In this document: piece after piece, positions 39,105-47,107 of the stretch
Layout of the letters: each line of letters starts with the position of its first letter
Position numbering within the stretch: the first letter of the stretch is position 1
Source: Burkholderiales bacterium
GTDB taxonomy: Bacteria; Pseudomonadota; Gammaproteobacteria; Burkholderiales; Usitatibacteraceae
Reading direction: 5' to 3'
DNA: 47,184 nucleotides
Assembly (NCBI GenBank): GCA_017853245.1
Contig: JAFMJY010000004.1
Coordinates: 1-47,184 of the forward strand
Position numbers and translations under genes: made by a program
Notes under the pieces: generated by a model
Databases searched by the model: none
What the model was told of the DNA's origin: nothing
The model's input: the letters and a program-made list of their open reading frames with translations, nothing else

Positions 39105-40069
39105 ACGCTTCCCTGCCCCCGGACTGGGAGCGAGCGCTGCTTGAAAAGATTGCCGTGCGCTCCCTCGACGAGCAGCGCCGTGCCCGGCACTGGTCTACGC
39201 TCATTCGCCTGCTATGGCTCACCTTGTTCTTCCTCGTTTTTTCCGCCGTGATGGGCTGGGTCGGGCCGAGCACCCGAGAGCCATTGCATTCTGGCAGGCA
39301 TACCGCGTTGGTGGACCTCAATGGCGTCATCGGCCTGCAGGACGAGGCGAGCGCGGATCGCATCGTCGACGCCCTGAAGAGCGCTTTCGCCGACAAGCGC
39401 ACCCAGGGCGTCGTGGTTCGGATCAACAGCCCTGGGGGAAGCCCGGTGCAGGCGGGCGTCATCAACGACGAGATCCGGCGCTTGCGCCAGCAGCATCCCG
39501 ACATCCCCCTGTACGCAGTGGTGCAGGATCTCTGCGCATCGGGGGGCTACTACGTCGCGGTTGCGGCCGACCGCATCTACGTCGACAAGGCAAGCCTTCT
39601 CGGCTCGATTGGCGTCACCATGGGAGGCTTTGGCTTCACCGGTGCGATGCAGAAGCTGGGGGTCGAGCGGCGGGCTTACACCGCGGGTGACAACAAGGAC
39701 TTCCTGGACCCCTTCGCGCCGGAGAACCCGGCACAGCGCGCGCATGTGCAGAAGATGCTCAACGAGATCCATGCGCAGTTCAAGCAGGTCGTGCGCGACG
39801 GGCGCGGCGAGCGTTTGGTGGAGTCGCCGGAGATCTTCTCGGGCCTGGTGTGGACTGGGGAAAGAGCAATCGAACTGGGCCTCGCAGACGGCCTGGGGAG
39901 CCTCGACAGCGTGGCGCGCGACGTGATCCAGGCGGAGCTCATCATTGACTTCACGCCGACAGAGGATTACCTGCACGCCCTCACGCGACGCCTCGGCGCA
40001 TCGGCGGCCGGCGGCGTGCTGCAGTCGCTGGCAGGCTGGCAGGCGCGGGCGCCGTCGAGCCTGCGGTGA
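39101..40069 (+). CDS. S49 signal peptide peptidase, SppA-like
   Basis: A 322-residue inner-membrane serine protease. A single N-terminal helix (about 42-62, LLWLTLFFLVFSAVMGWV) anchors the protein with its catalytic domain outside. The Ser/Lys dyad is visible: Ser147 in DLCASGGYY and Lys199 in AGDNKDFLDPF, the same spacing of 52 residues as in Bacillus SppA. It is the short, one-domain form rather than the 67-kDa E. coli form. Such enzymes clear cut signal peptides from the membrane. It is the last of the coupled HAD-Rieske-SppA run. Confidence 0.93.
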   Translation: MNASLPPDWERALLEKIAVRSLDEQRRARHWSTLIRLLWLTLFFLVFSAVMGWVGPSTREPLHSGRHTALVDLNGVIGLQDEASADRIVDALKSAFADKRTQGVVVRINSPGGSPVQAGVINDEIRRLRQQHPDIPLYAVVQDLCASGGYYVAVAADRIYVDKASLLGSIGVTMGGFGFTGAMQKLGVERRAYTAGDNKDFLDPFAPENPAQRAHVQKMLNEIHAQFKQVVRDGRGERLVESPEIFSGLVWTGERAIELGLADGLGSLDSVARDVIQAELIIDFTPTEDYLHALTRRLGASAAGGVLQSLAGWQARAPSSLR

Positions 40070-40103
40070 GACCACACGAACACCAACGAACGAAACGGTC
40101 CCC

Positions 40104-41744
40104 ATGAATAAATTCAGGTGGCTGCAATCGGCGCAACGCAGCCAGTGGCTCGCATACCTGGCTGCTGCCGGCGCGTTGCTGCTGGCACCAACGGCTCGGG
40201 CTCAGGACAACGTCGTCTACACGGAGGGCGGCGCTGTTCGCGGCGTCGTGCGTAACGGGGCGCTGGAATTCCGGGGCGTCCCCTACGCCGCGGCGCCGAC
40301 GGGCGCGCTGCGCTGGAGCCAGCCGAGGCCCGCGCCCGCCTGGCAGGGTATTCGCGACGGCGCGGCGTCCGGGCCCGCCTGCCCGCAGGAGGCGCGCTTC
40401 AATCTCACGGAACGCAGCGAGGTGGAAGACTGCCTGTCCATCAACGTGAGCGTGCCGGCCGACCGCAAGCCGGACGAAAGGCTGCCGGTGTTCTTCTACA
40501 TCCACGGCGGCGCTTTCGTCGGCGGCTCGGGCAGCCTGTATCGCCTCGACAAGCTCGCGCGCGAAGGGCGAATGGCGGTGGTGACGGCCAACTACCGCGT
40601 CGGCGTGTTCGGTTTCATGTCGCATCCGTCGCTTGCCAAGGACGGGTTCAATGGCAACTACGGGCTCGAGGACCAGCGCTTCGCGCTCGGCTGGGTGCAG
40701 CGAAACATTGGGCTCTTCGGTGGAGACCCCGGCAACGTGACGGTCGCAGGTGAGTCTGCAGGTGCGGGCTCCATCTGCATGCACCTGGCATCACCCGAGC
40801 GTGCGGCCGGGCTCTTTCACAAGGCATTCATCCTCAGTGCGGGTTGCTTCTCCCGGCTGAAGACAGTGGCGGAGGCGGAGGAGTCGAGTGCCTGGCTTGC
40901 GCGCGCGGTGGGCTGCGGGCTCGCCCCGGACGCGGCTGCCTGCATGCGCTCCAAGAGCGTCTCCGAGTGGCTCGCGGCGCAGGGGCGATTCGCCCAGATG
41001 GATCCCACGGACCTCATCGCGATCAGTCCGGTGGTCGGCGACCGCAGCCTTCCCCGTTTCCCGCGCGACGCGGCCGTGCCCGGGGGGCGCATGATCACGG
41101 TGCCCACGATGATGGGCGGGGCGCGAAACGAGCTGCGGCTCTACGTTGGCTACGCGGTGCAGGCGGGCAATCCGATCACGCCACAGACCTACCCGCAGGC
41201 GCTGAAGCTCTTCTACGGCGACAACGCCGCCGCGGTGGCGAAAGAGTATCCCCCGGGGGATTCCCCGCCCGCGACGCTGGGTTCGGTTCTGTCCAGCTAC
41301 AACCCGAGCCTCGCCATCAACAACTGCATCTATCACCGCACAGCGAGCGCATTTGCAAAGCGGCTCCCGCTCTACGAGTTCGAGTTCGCCGATCGTCATG
41401 CACCTGTGCTTGGCGTGGGTATCGCGCCACCGGACCCGGGGTTCGAGCTGGGTGCCGTGCACTCCGCTGCGGTCAACTACTTGTTCCCGAACTACTCGAA
41501 CACCACGCGCATCAACGCGCCGGACCTCAAGCCCGAGTCGCAACAGCTGTCAGCGCAGATAGTGTCCTACGTGGGGGCGTTTGCGCGCACGGGCAAGCCT
41601 GACGTGAAGGGCCTTCCGGCGTGGCCCCTGTTCACAGGCTCCGACAAGGTCATGCTCTGGGATGCGGGCAAGGTGGGGCCCTACGATGCGGGCGCGCATC
41701 ACCGGTGCAATTTTTGGCGTAGCCTTTACCCGGAATACCTCTAG
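40104..41744 (+). CDS. Type-B carboxylesterase, secreted
   Basis: A 546-residue alpha/beta-hydrolase of the carboxylesterase/cholinesterase family. A signal peptide ends near residue 33 (TARAQ). Visible are the oxyanion-hole HGGAFVGGSG, the nucleophile Ser218 in AGESAGAGS, and a C-terminal His candidate in GAVHSAAVNYLF; the acid residue is less certain. It hydrolyses ester bonds of small or lipid substrates in the periplasm or outside. It begins 35 bases after sppA, has Cys pairs in the positions usual for the family, and seems to start a run of accessory genes that interrupts the otherwise common housekeeping order. Confidence 0.88.
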   Translation: MNKFRWLQSAQRSQWLAYLAAAGALLLAPTARAQDNVVYTEGGAVRGVVRNGALEFRGVPYAAAPTGALRWSQPRPAPAWQGIRDGAASGPACPQEARFNLTERSEVEDCLSINVSVPADRKPDERLPVFFYIHGGAFVGGSGSLYRLDKLAREGRMAVVTANYRVGVFGFMSHPSLAKDGFNGNYGLEDQRFALGWVQRNIGLFGGDPGNVTVAGESAGAGSICMHLASPERAAGLFHKAFILSAGCFSRLKTVAEAEESSAWLARAVGCGLAPDAAACMRSKSVSEWLAAQGRFAQMDPTDLIAISPVVGDRSLPRFPRDAAVPGGRMITVPTMMGGARNELRLYVGYAVQAGNPITPQTYPQALKLFYGDNAAAVAKEYPPGDSPPATLGSVLSSYNPSLAINNCIYHRTASAFAKRLPLYEFEFADRHAPVLGVGIAPPDPGFELGAVHSAAVNYLFPNYSNTTRINAPDLKPESQQLSAQIVSYVGAFARTGKPDVKGLPAWPLFTGSDKVMLWDAGKVGPYDAGAHHRCNFWRSLYPEYL

Positions 41745-41756
41745 GATAGGTTGCCC

Positions 41757-43139
41757 ATGGGCCGCAAGAGATCGACGGTACTTTCCGACCTCGCCGAGTG
41801 GCTGCGCGGCGGGGGCAAGCGCGAGGTTCTGAGCTGGTTTACCTACGCGCGCTACCTGGGCCTGCTGTTGCCCCTGGGCGTCATCGCCTTCATCGCGGTG
41901 ATCTGGCACATCGAACCGAACGCCCCGAACCGGGCGTATCTCGGCACCGGGCAGCCGGGCACTTCCCAGCACGAGATCTCCAAGCGCTTGAAGGCGATCT
42001 TCGCGCGGCATGGCTTCGAGCTCGTGCTGGTGGAAACCGCGGGCGTTCACGACAACCTCAAGAGCCTCAAGGAAGCGGCCTCGCCGGTCAACGCGAGCTT
42101 CGCCCATGCGGGGAGCGTCCTTCCGGATCAATATCCGACGCTCGTCTCGCTTGGCAGCCTGCAGTTTTCACCCGTGTGGCTCTTCTACCGGGGCAAGCCG
42201 TTCTCCAGTGACAATGCGGTCCCGGAAGCGAGCGAGCGGCGTTTTGCCATCGGCGGCAAGGGCACGGGCACGCGGACTCTCCTCGAGCAGTTGGTGCGCA
42301 TCAGCGGCGGCTCGCTGGAAGGGCGCACCAACCTGTTCGAGTACCCGCACGCGGAGGCGGCCGAAAAGCTGCTCAAGGGCGAGCTTGATGCCGTGTTCAT
42401 CATCGACGGCATCGACTCGCCAACTGTGCGCAAACTGCTCGCCGACCCCGCCATCCAGATGTTCGACTTCAATCTCGTCGACGCCTACGCCAAGCGGCTG
42501 CCGTTTCTCGACAAGGTGGTCGTGCCGCGAGCCTCCGTGGACATCCGGCGCGACTATCCGCCCCGCGACACGGACCTGCTCGCCTCAAGCCTCACGCTGC
42601 TGGTGGAAAAGGACCTGCACCCCACGCTCCAGTGGCTCTTCCTGATTGCGGCGCGCGAGATCGGGGCCGAGCGCGGTTCGTTTTTCGCTAAGGCCGGGCA
42701 GTTCCCGGCTTACCTGGACCCCGCGGTGCCGCTAAGCCCGGTCGCCAAGCGCTTCTACGCCGGCAGCATGCCAGCGCTCCACGACTACTTGCCGCTGTGG
42801 CTCGCCGTGATCGTCGACCGCGTTTGGGTGATCGTCGTGGCTTTCTTCGGGCTGCTGCTGCCCATCCTCAACAAGTTCTCGGGCCTGCGCACGGCACCCT
42901 CCGTCAAGCATCTGGAGGACGGCTTCCAGGATCTGCGCGAGATCGACGAGGCCGCCGCGGCAGCCACCACCCGAGCGGAGGCCGAGACCCTGCTCAAAGA
43001 GCTCGATGCGCTCGACGACCGGCTGCGGGGCACGTGGTTCGATGGCGGCGACATCCGCAAGCACTACGGCTTTCAGGGGAACAGTGCCACGGTTCGCCGC
43101 CGGATCGAGGACAAGATCAAGGCGCTGGGCTGGACCTGA
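41757..43139 (+). CDS. TAXI-family TRAP solute-binding protein, anchored at both ends
   Basis: A 460-residue TAXI receptor-like protein. The binding domain (about 58-330) opens with YLGTGQPGTSQHEISKRLK, a family motif. Unlike secreted receptors it has an N-terminal helix (about 33-51) with no cleavage site and a second strong helix at about 344-371 (AVIVDRVWVIVVAFFGLLLP), then an 89-residue hydrophilic helical tail that must return to the cytoplasm. The tail has a coiled-coil-like stretch (REIDEAAAAATTRAEAETL). No TRAP membrane subunits are near. It may tether to a distant permease or act as a sensor. ATG at 41757 is preceded by AGGATAGG. Confidence 0.82.
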   Translation: MGRKRSTVLSDLAEWLRGGGKREVLSWFTYARYLGLLLPLGVIAFIAVIWHIEPNAPNRAYLGTGQPGTSQHEISKRLKAIFARHGFELVLVETAGVHDNLKSLKEAASPVNASFAHAGSVLPDQYPTLVSLGSLQFSPVWLFYRGKPFSSDNAVPEASERRFAIGGKGTGTRTLLEQLVRISGGSLEGRTNLFEYPHAEAAEKLLKGELDAVFIIDGIDSPTVRKLLADPAIQMFDFNLVDAYAKRLPFLDKVVVPRASVDIRRDYPPRDTDLLASSLTLLVEKDLHPTLQWLFLIAAREIGAERGSFFAKAGQFPAYLDPAVPLSPVAKRFYAGSMPALHDYLPLWLAVIVDRVWVIVVAFFGLLLPILNKFSGLRTAPSVKHLEDGFQDLREIDEAAAAATTRAEAETLLKELDALDDRLRGTWFDGGDIRKHYGFQGNSATVRRRIEDKIKALGWT

Positions 43140-43227
43140 AGCCGGGCTTGCGGAGCGGGCGCTAAAAATCCTGCGACGGTCGGCATGTAAAGCTTGCGCC
43201 GGTGTTCGTGGAGCCAGTCGGGCGGCT

Positions 43228-43233
43228 TATACT
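43228..43233 (+). promoter_or_regulatory. Candidate -10 box of the cyclic-nucleotide-binding gene
   Basis: TATACT lies 51 bases ahead of the ATG at 43284, with a weak -35 candidate TTCGTG (43205-43210) at 17 bases. It is in a 144-base gap that otherwise holds nothing clear. Confidence 0.4.
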
Positions 43234-43283
43234 TCGCCGCAGTTGCCCGGGGTTGGCTTGGGCGCCCCAACGCGGAGCAATCG

Positions 43284-43754
43284 ATGAATGCATCAGTGCA
43301 AGCGCTTCGGCAGATCTACTTGTTCAAGGACCTGAGCGATGAGGCCCTTGCGGTCGTCGCGAAGGTTGCGACGCCTCGGGTTTTCGAGCCGGGCCACGAG
43401 CTCTGCAGGGAGGGGGGCGCTTCCGAGGGGATGTTCCTGATTCGGTCAGGAACCGTTCGGGTTACGAAGGGGGGCTCGGAAACGGGCGTCGTGATGCTCG
43501 GATCAGGCAGCCACTTCGGTGAGTTGGCGTTGGTCGATGACGGGCCTCGAAGCGCGTCCGTGACGGCGGTTGAGCGCTGCGACGTTTTGGTGGTCAAGGG
43601 GCCGGAGTTGAAACAGGCACTGGGCTCCAGACCCGAGGTCGGTGCCCCTCTCTATTTCGCGATTGCAGCATCCATCGCGAAGCGACTGCGCGCGACAACT
43701 GACGACCTGGCCTTCGCCCGTCAACTGGCCGCCTCAGCGCGCCATATCAGTTAA
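43284..43754 (+). CDS. Stand-alone cyclic-nucleotide-binding domain protein
   Basis: A 156-residue protein that is a cNMP-binding jelly-roll and little else. The phosphate-binding cassette FGELALVDDGPRSASVTA (about 78-95) has the conserved Gly-Glu and Arg, so it should bind cAMP or cGMP, and the strand before it (GMFLIRSGTVRVTKGG) is typical of CRP-type domains. After the C-helix the protein ends at residue 156 with no DNA-binding or catalytic domain. It could be a cNMP-responsive regulatory subunit of a separate partner. The ATG at 43284 gives the family start. The nearest candidate partner is the upstream TAXI protein with its cytosolic tail. Confidence 0.87.
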   Translation: MNASVQALRQIYLFKDLSDEALAVVAKVATPRVFEPGHELCREGGASEGMFLIRSGTVRVTKGGSETGVVMLGSGSHFGELALVDDGPRSASVTAVERCDVLVVKGPELKQALGSRPEVGAPLYFAIAASIAKRLRATTDDLAFARQLAASARHIS

Positions 43755-43788
43755 GAGCGGTCTGCTCGTGGTAGCAACGGGATCGGCT

Positions 43789-44931
43789 TCAGCGCTCGAT
43801 GCGAATCAGCTTGCCGCCGTCGGTGAGCAGGTAGATCCAGCCGTCGGGGCCTTCCACCACGTCTCGGATGCGCTCCTTGAGGTCGGCGAATAGCCGCTCG
43901 CGCGCCGTCTCGCGATTGCTCTCGATCCGTACGCGCCAGAGCGCCTGGCCGCGCAGGGCGCCCATGAAGGCATCGCCCTTCCATTCCGGGAAGCGCTTGC
44001 CCGAATAGAAAATCAGGCCGGCGGGGGCGATGGACTGCGGCACCCAGTAGCTCACCGGCTCGCGATAGCCCTCCGGGTGCTTGCCGCCGCCAATCCGGCA
44101 CTTTTCGCCCTCGGGCACGCCATACGGGCAGCCGTAGCTCGCGATCGGCCAGCCGTAATTGCCGCCGGGCACAACGCGGTTCAACTCGTCGCCCCCTTGC
44201 GGGCCGTGCTCGTGCGCCCACAGCGCGCCATCGACCGGATGGAGAGCAGCCCCTTGGATGTTGCGGTGCCCGGTGCTCCATACCTCGGGCAAACCTCCGG
44301 TCACCCGCGGATTGTCAGTGGGCACGGTGCCGTCACGGTTGAGGCGGATGACTTTGCCAATCCCGGTCTTGGGGTCCTGAACTGCGTCGCGGCTGCCACG
44401 ATCACCCAAGGTGAGGAAGAGCGTCTTGTCGGGGCGGAAGACGATTCGCGCGCCGAAGTGCACGCCCGAACGAAACTTCGGCGCTTGTCGAAAGAGCACT
44501 TTGACGTCTCGAAGCGTAGTGCCGGAGAGGCGTCCGCGGGCGAGAGCCGTGCCCGTGAGCCCATCCTCATCGCCAGTTCCAAGCTCGGTGTACGCCCAGT
44601 ACACCCACGGGTCCTTCTCGAAATCCGGGTCGATGGCGATCCCGAGCAAGCCGCCCTGGCCGGATATCGCGATCTGCGGCAAACCCTCGATCTCGGAGAC
44701 CACGGATTTGCCGTCGGCTGCGACGAGCAGCAGTCGCCCGCCTTTTTCCGTGATGAGCATGCGGCCATCGGGGAGAAACGCGAGGCCCCAGGGCGACTTG
44801 AGCGAGCCCAGGAGTGTCACCGCCTTGGCGGGCACGGCGGGTTGGGCGATCGCGTGAGGAGCCTGGAGGGCGCACGCTGCCAGAATCACTGCCACAGGGG
44901 CCGAGCGGGAAAGGAGCGAAATCAGGCGCAT
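43789..44931 (-). CDS. PQQ-dependent sugar dehydrogenase (Asd/GDH-like beta-propeller)
   Basis: A 380-residue exported protein with the six-bladed propeller of soluble glucose/aldose sugar dehydrogenases. After a signal peptide (MRLISLLSRSAPVAV...) the blades show LKSPWGLAFLPDGRMLITEK, GGLLGIAIDPDFEKD, LFLTLGDRG, VWSTGHRNIQGAALHP and HEHGPQGGDELN, the last two with the conserved His and Arg of the PQQ site. It oxidises aldoses in the periplasm, passing electrons to an unknown acceptor. The signal peptide contains LAAC, which fits a lipobox, as well as AIAQ, a normal Sec cut site, so it may be a lipoprotein. No PQQ synthesis genes are in the window. Confidence 0.9.
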   Translation of the reverse strand: MRLISLLSRSAPVAVILAACALQAPHAIAQPAVPAKAVTLLGSLKSPWGLAFLPDGRMLITEKGGRLLLVAADGKSVVSEIEGLPQIAISGQGGLLGIAIDPDFEKDPWVYWAYTELGTGDEDGLTGTALARGRLSGTTLRDVKVLFRQAPKFRSGVHFGARIVFRPDKTLFLTLGDRGSRDAVQDPKTGIGKVIRLNRDGTVPTDNPRVTGGLPEVWSTGHRNIQGAALHPVDGALWAHEHGPQGGDELNRVVPGGNYGWPIASYGCPYGVPEGEKCRIGGGKHPEGYREPVSYWVPQSIAPAGLIFYSGKRFPEWKGDAFMGALRGQALWRVRIESNRETARERLFADLKERIRDVVEGPDGWIYLLTDGGKLIRIER

Positions 44932-44979
44932 GGTGGGTTCCAGTGGTGGCGGTACCGGGTACCGTACCCGATACGGACT

Positions 44980-45738
44980 TCAGGGGCGGGATTTTCCCGC
45001 ACTCGGGCGCGGTCTGGGGGGGCGGCGGGCCGCGGGAGCCTGCAGCAGAAAAATGGCGGGCACTTTGCCGACGGTGCCCGGGCTGGCTCGCCACTCGCGG
45101 ACGGGCGCCATCCGGATGTATTCCGCTGGGCCAGTGAGGTCTGCGGCTACCACGAGGCGCGTCTCGGGCGCGCAGGTACGCAGCAGTTCGGCTAGCAAAG
45201 CGTCGTTCCGGTAGGGCGTTTCGATGAAGACTTGCGTCTCGTCAACAGCGGCGGAGCGCGCTTCCAGTTGCGCGATGGCGGCCTGCCTCTCAGCGGGGGC
45301 AACGGGGAGGTAGCCCGCGAATCGAAAGCGCTGGCCCTCGAGGCCGGAGGCCATCAGCGCGAGCACGATCGAGGAGGGTCCCGCGAACGGAACGACGCGG
45401 AAGCCCTCGCGATGCGCGGCGGCAACGAGCAGAGCGCCGGGATCGGCCACTGCCGGCGCGCCTGCCTCGGAAAGCAGCCCGAGGTCGCGGCCTTCGCGCA
45501 GCGGCGCAAGCAAATCGGCTACTGCGGCTGCTGGCGTGTGCTCATCGAGCGTGGAAAGCCGCAGTTCCGCGATGGGCCCGGGGTGCCCGCAGGCCGAGAG
45601 CAGTCGGCGAGCGGTGCGGGGGCTTTCGACGACGAAATCCCGAGTGGCGCGCAAAGCCGCCAAGGCCGCGGCGGGCATCGCTGAGTCGGGCGGAACTCCG
45701 TCCGAAAGTGGCGCGGGAAACAGGAGCAGGGCGCTCAC
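44980..45738 (-). CDS. RsmI-like SAM-dependent methyltransferase
   Basis: A 252-residue tetrapyrrole-methylase-fold enzyme. It contains the family Gly-rich loop LGLLSEAGAPAVADPGALL and the conserved ETPYRNDALLAELL near residue 190, and lacks the longer C-terminal domain of RsmI, which methylates the ribose of C1402 in 16S rRNA. It therefore looks like the short RsmI paralogue found beside maf in many betaproteobacteria; its target is not known. The last four bases of the maf gene overlap its first codon (ATGA), indicating one minus-strand operon. Confidence 0.85.
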   Translation of the reverse strand: MSALLLFPAPLSDGVPPDSAMPAAALAALRATRDFVVESPRTARRLLSACGHPGPIAELRLSTLDEHTPAAAVADLLAPLREGRDLGLLSEAGAPAVADPGALLVAAAHREGFRVVPFAGPSSIVLALMASGLEGQRFRFAGYLPVAPAERQAAIAQLEARSAAVDETQVFIETPYRNDALLAELLRTCAPETRLVVAADLTGPAEYIRMAPVREWRASPGTVGKVPAIFLLQAPAARRPPRPRPSAGKSRP

Positions 45739-46319
45739 GGCACTGGCAATCCTTCGGCGCGGAGCATGCCCGCCAGGGCAATGAGGGGTAGCCCGACGAG
45801 GGCCGTCGGGTCGTCGCCCGTCATTGCCTCGAGCAGGGCAACCCCCAGCCCTTCGGACTTGGCGCTGCCGGCGCAGTCGATGGCAGGCTCTTTCGCCAGG
45901 TAGCGGTCGATTTCCTCGTTGCTCAGGTGGCGAAAGCGGACATCGGTCGGCACCACCGCCTCACGGAGGCCGGTCGCTCCGATCAGGCATAGTGCGGTGT
46001 GAAAGCGCGCCGAGCGGCCGCTCAGTTGGCGCAGTTGCTCCCGGGCGCGCTCAAGCGTTCCCGGCTTGTTGATCGGTGCGCCGTCCAGATCCGCTACCTG
46101 GTCGGACCCGATCACGATGGCGCCGGGAAACTGGCGCTGGGCCGCTTGAGCTTTGAGAAGGGCCAGGCGGCGAGCGGTGTCGGCACAGGCTTCGCCGGAA
46201 AGCGCAGACTCATCGACGTTGGGGGCCCAGGTTTCAAACGCCAACCCCAGGCGGGACAGCAGCTCAGCCCGGTAGCGCGAGCTCGAGGCGAGTATTACTT
46301 TTGATTTATAATCAGTCAC
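45735..46319 (-). CDS. Maf/YceF-type nucleotide pyrophosphatase
   Basis: A 194-residue Maf-fold enzyme. The N-terminus has the signature VILASSSRYRAELLSRLG (Ser-rich loop with Arg), followed by NVDESALSGE, KAQAAQRQFPGAIVIGSDQV with the catalytic Asp, and NKPGTLERAREQL. YceF-type proteins hydrolyse 7-methyl-GTP in a house-cleaning role; the position divergent from yceD supports YceF rather than the other Maf class. The start is a GTG at 46319 in an A/T-rich stretch, without a clear ribosome site; it is the only start that keeps the first beta strand. Confidence 0.92.
   Translation of the reverse strand: MTDYKSKVILASSSRYRAELLSRLGLAFETWAPNVDESALSGEACADTARRLALLKAQAAQRQFPGAIVIGSDQVADLDGAPINKPGTLERAREQLRQLSGRSARFHTALCLIGATGLREAVVPTDVRFRHLSNEEIDRYLAKEPAIDCAGSAKSEGLGVALLEAMTGDDPTALVGLPLIALAGMLRAEGLPVP
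46307..46312 (+). promoter_or_regulatory. Candidate -10 box for yceD-rpmF-plsX
   Basis: A perfect TATAAT occurs 39 bases ahead of the yceD ATG, inside the first codons of the divergent maf gene, in the only A/T-rich patch of this region. No good -35 (position 46284-46289 reads CGAGGC), so an activator or extended element would be needed. Confidence 0.45.
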
Positions 46320-46320
46320 T

Positions 46321-46336
46321 TGAGGTATTTATCTCA
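46321..46336. promoter_or_regulatory. Imperfect palindrome between maf and yceD
   Basis: TGAGGTA-TT-TATCTCA is a dyad with one mismatched position per half-site, filling half of the 31-base gap between the divergent genes. Its place just after the TATAAT suggests an operator or a short RNA hairpin in the yceD leader; no regulator is identifiable. Confidence 0.35.
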
Positions 46337-46350
46337 ACTGTTTTCTTGAT

Positions 46351-46860
46351 ATGGCCAAAGCCCCTGAACCCGACACCATCCATCCCGACCGCCTGACTGC
46401 CAAGGGCGAGGTCTTCCAAGGCACGGTGCATCCAGCTGACCTCGAAGCGCTCGACGACCTGGTGGAGGAGGACGACGGCGAGTTGGTTTACCGCGTCGAA
46501 GCCCGTCTGGATCAGCAACAGCGGTGCATTGTGTCATGTAGAATCGAGGGCTTTGTGATGTTGGCTTGCCAGTCCACCGGCGAGCGGTTCCGGCACCCGG
46601 TGTCGATCGACGACCAGTTGATTCTGGTCCCCACGGAGTCAGACCTTCCTCCCTTCGAGGCTGAGGGGGACGAAGCGGATTACGTGGTGGCCGACGGCCC
46701 GATGCCGGTCCAGGATCTGATTCAGGAAGCGGTCGTGCTGGCTCTGCCGATGGTTCCGCGAAAGCCCGGGGCCCCGAGCAAGCCAGTCGAGGCCGCCAAG
46801 CCCGACAAGGCGCCATCGCCTTTCGCCGCGCTGGCAGGCCTCAAAGGCCGCAAGAAATGA
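46351..46860 (+). CDS. yceD: YceD/DUF177 family protein (23S rRNA accumulation protein)
   Basis: A 169-residue protein of the DUF177 family, which is needed for normal 23S rRNA accumulation in E. coli and plants. The core is DLEALDDLVEEDDGELVYRVEA followed by the Cys-containing strand VSCRIEGFVMLACQSTGERF, the acidic stretch and the conserved VADGPMPVQDLIQEAVVLALPMVP. The C-terminus ends in Lys-rich AGLKGRKK, as usual. The position just before rpmF is conserved in most proteobacteria. No strong ribosome site is visible. Confidence 0.93.
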   Translation: MAKAPEPDTIHPDRLTAKGEVFQGTVHPADLEALDDLVEEDDGELVYRVEARLDQQQRCIVSCRIEGFVMLACQSTGERFRHPVSIDDQLILVPTESDLPPFEAEGDEADYVVADGPMPVQDLIQEAVVLALPMVPRKPGAPSKPVEAAKPDKAPSPFAALAGLKGRKK

Positions 46861-46863
46861 GAA

Positions 46864-46885
46864 GGCAGGCGCTCAAACGCCTGCC
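46864..46885 (+). promoter_or_regulatory. Perfect 8-bp hairpin between yceD and rpmF
   Basis: GGCAGGCG (46864-46871) and CGCCTGCC (46878-46885) flank a 6-base loop CTCAAA. The structure begins four bases after the yceD stop and ends about 15 bases before the AAGGAGAG ribosome site of rpmF. No T-run follows, so it is not a standard terminator; it could stabilise, pause or set the ratio of YceD to L32. Confidence 0.55.
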
Positions 46886-46911
46886 CAAAGCTTAAATAAA
46901 GGAGAGTCACC

Positions 46912-47088
46912 ATGGCCGTTCAGCAAAACAAGAAGTCGCCCTCGAAGCGAGGCATGCACCGGGCGCACGATTTCCTCACCAACCCGCCGCTCGCCGTCGA
47001 GCCGAGCACGGGCGAGACGCACCTGCGCCATCACATCTCGCCCGCGGGCGTCTATCGCGGCAAGAAGGTCGTCAAGACCAAGGATTGA
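46912..47088 (+). CDS. rpmF: 50S ribosomal protein L32
   Basis: A 58-residue ribosomal protein, [20 protein letters not shown]..., with the standard L32 N-terminus and the conserved [15 protein letters not shown] tail. It lacks the Cys pair of Zn-binding L32 forms. A strong AAGGAGAG precedes the ATG by seven bases. Location between yceD and plsX is the classical order. The gene is short and easily missed. Confidence 0.97.
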   Translation: MAVQQNKKSPSKRGMHRAHDFLTNPPLAVEPSTGETHLRHHISPAGVYRGKKVVKTKD

Positions 47089-47107
47089 CGCTGCCGCGAA
47101 CGGCTGA

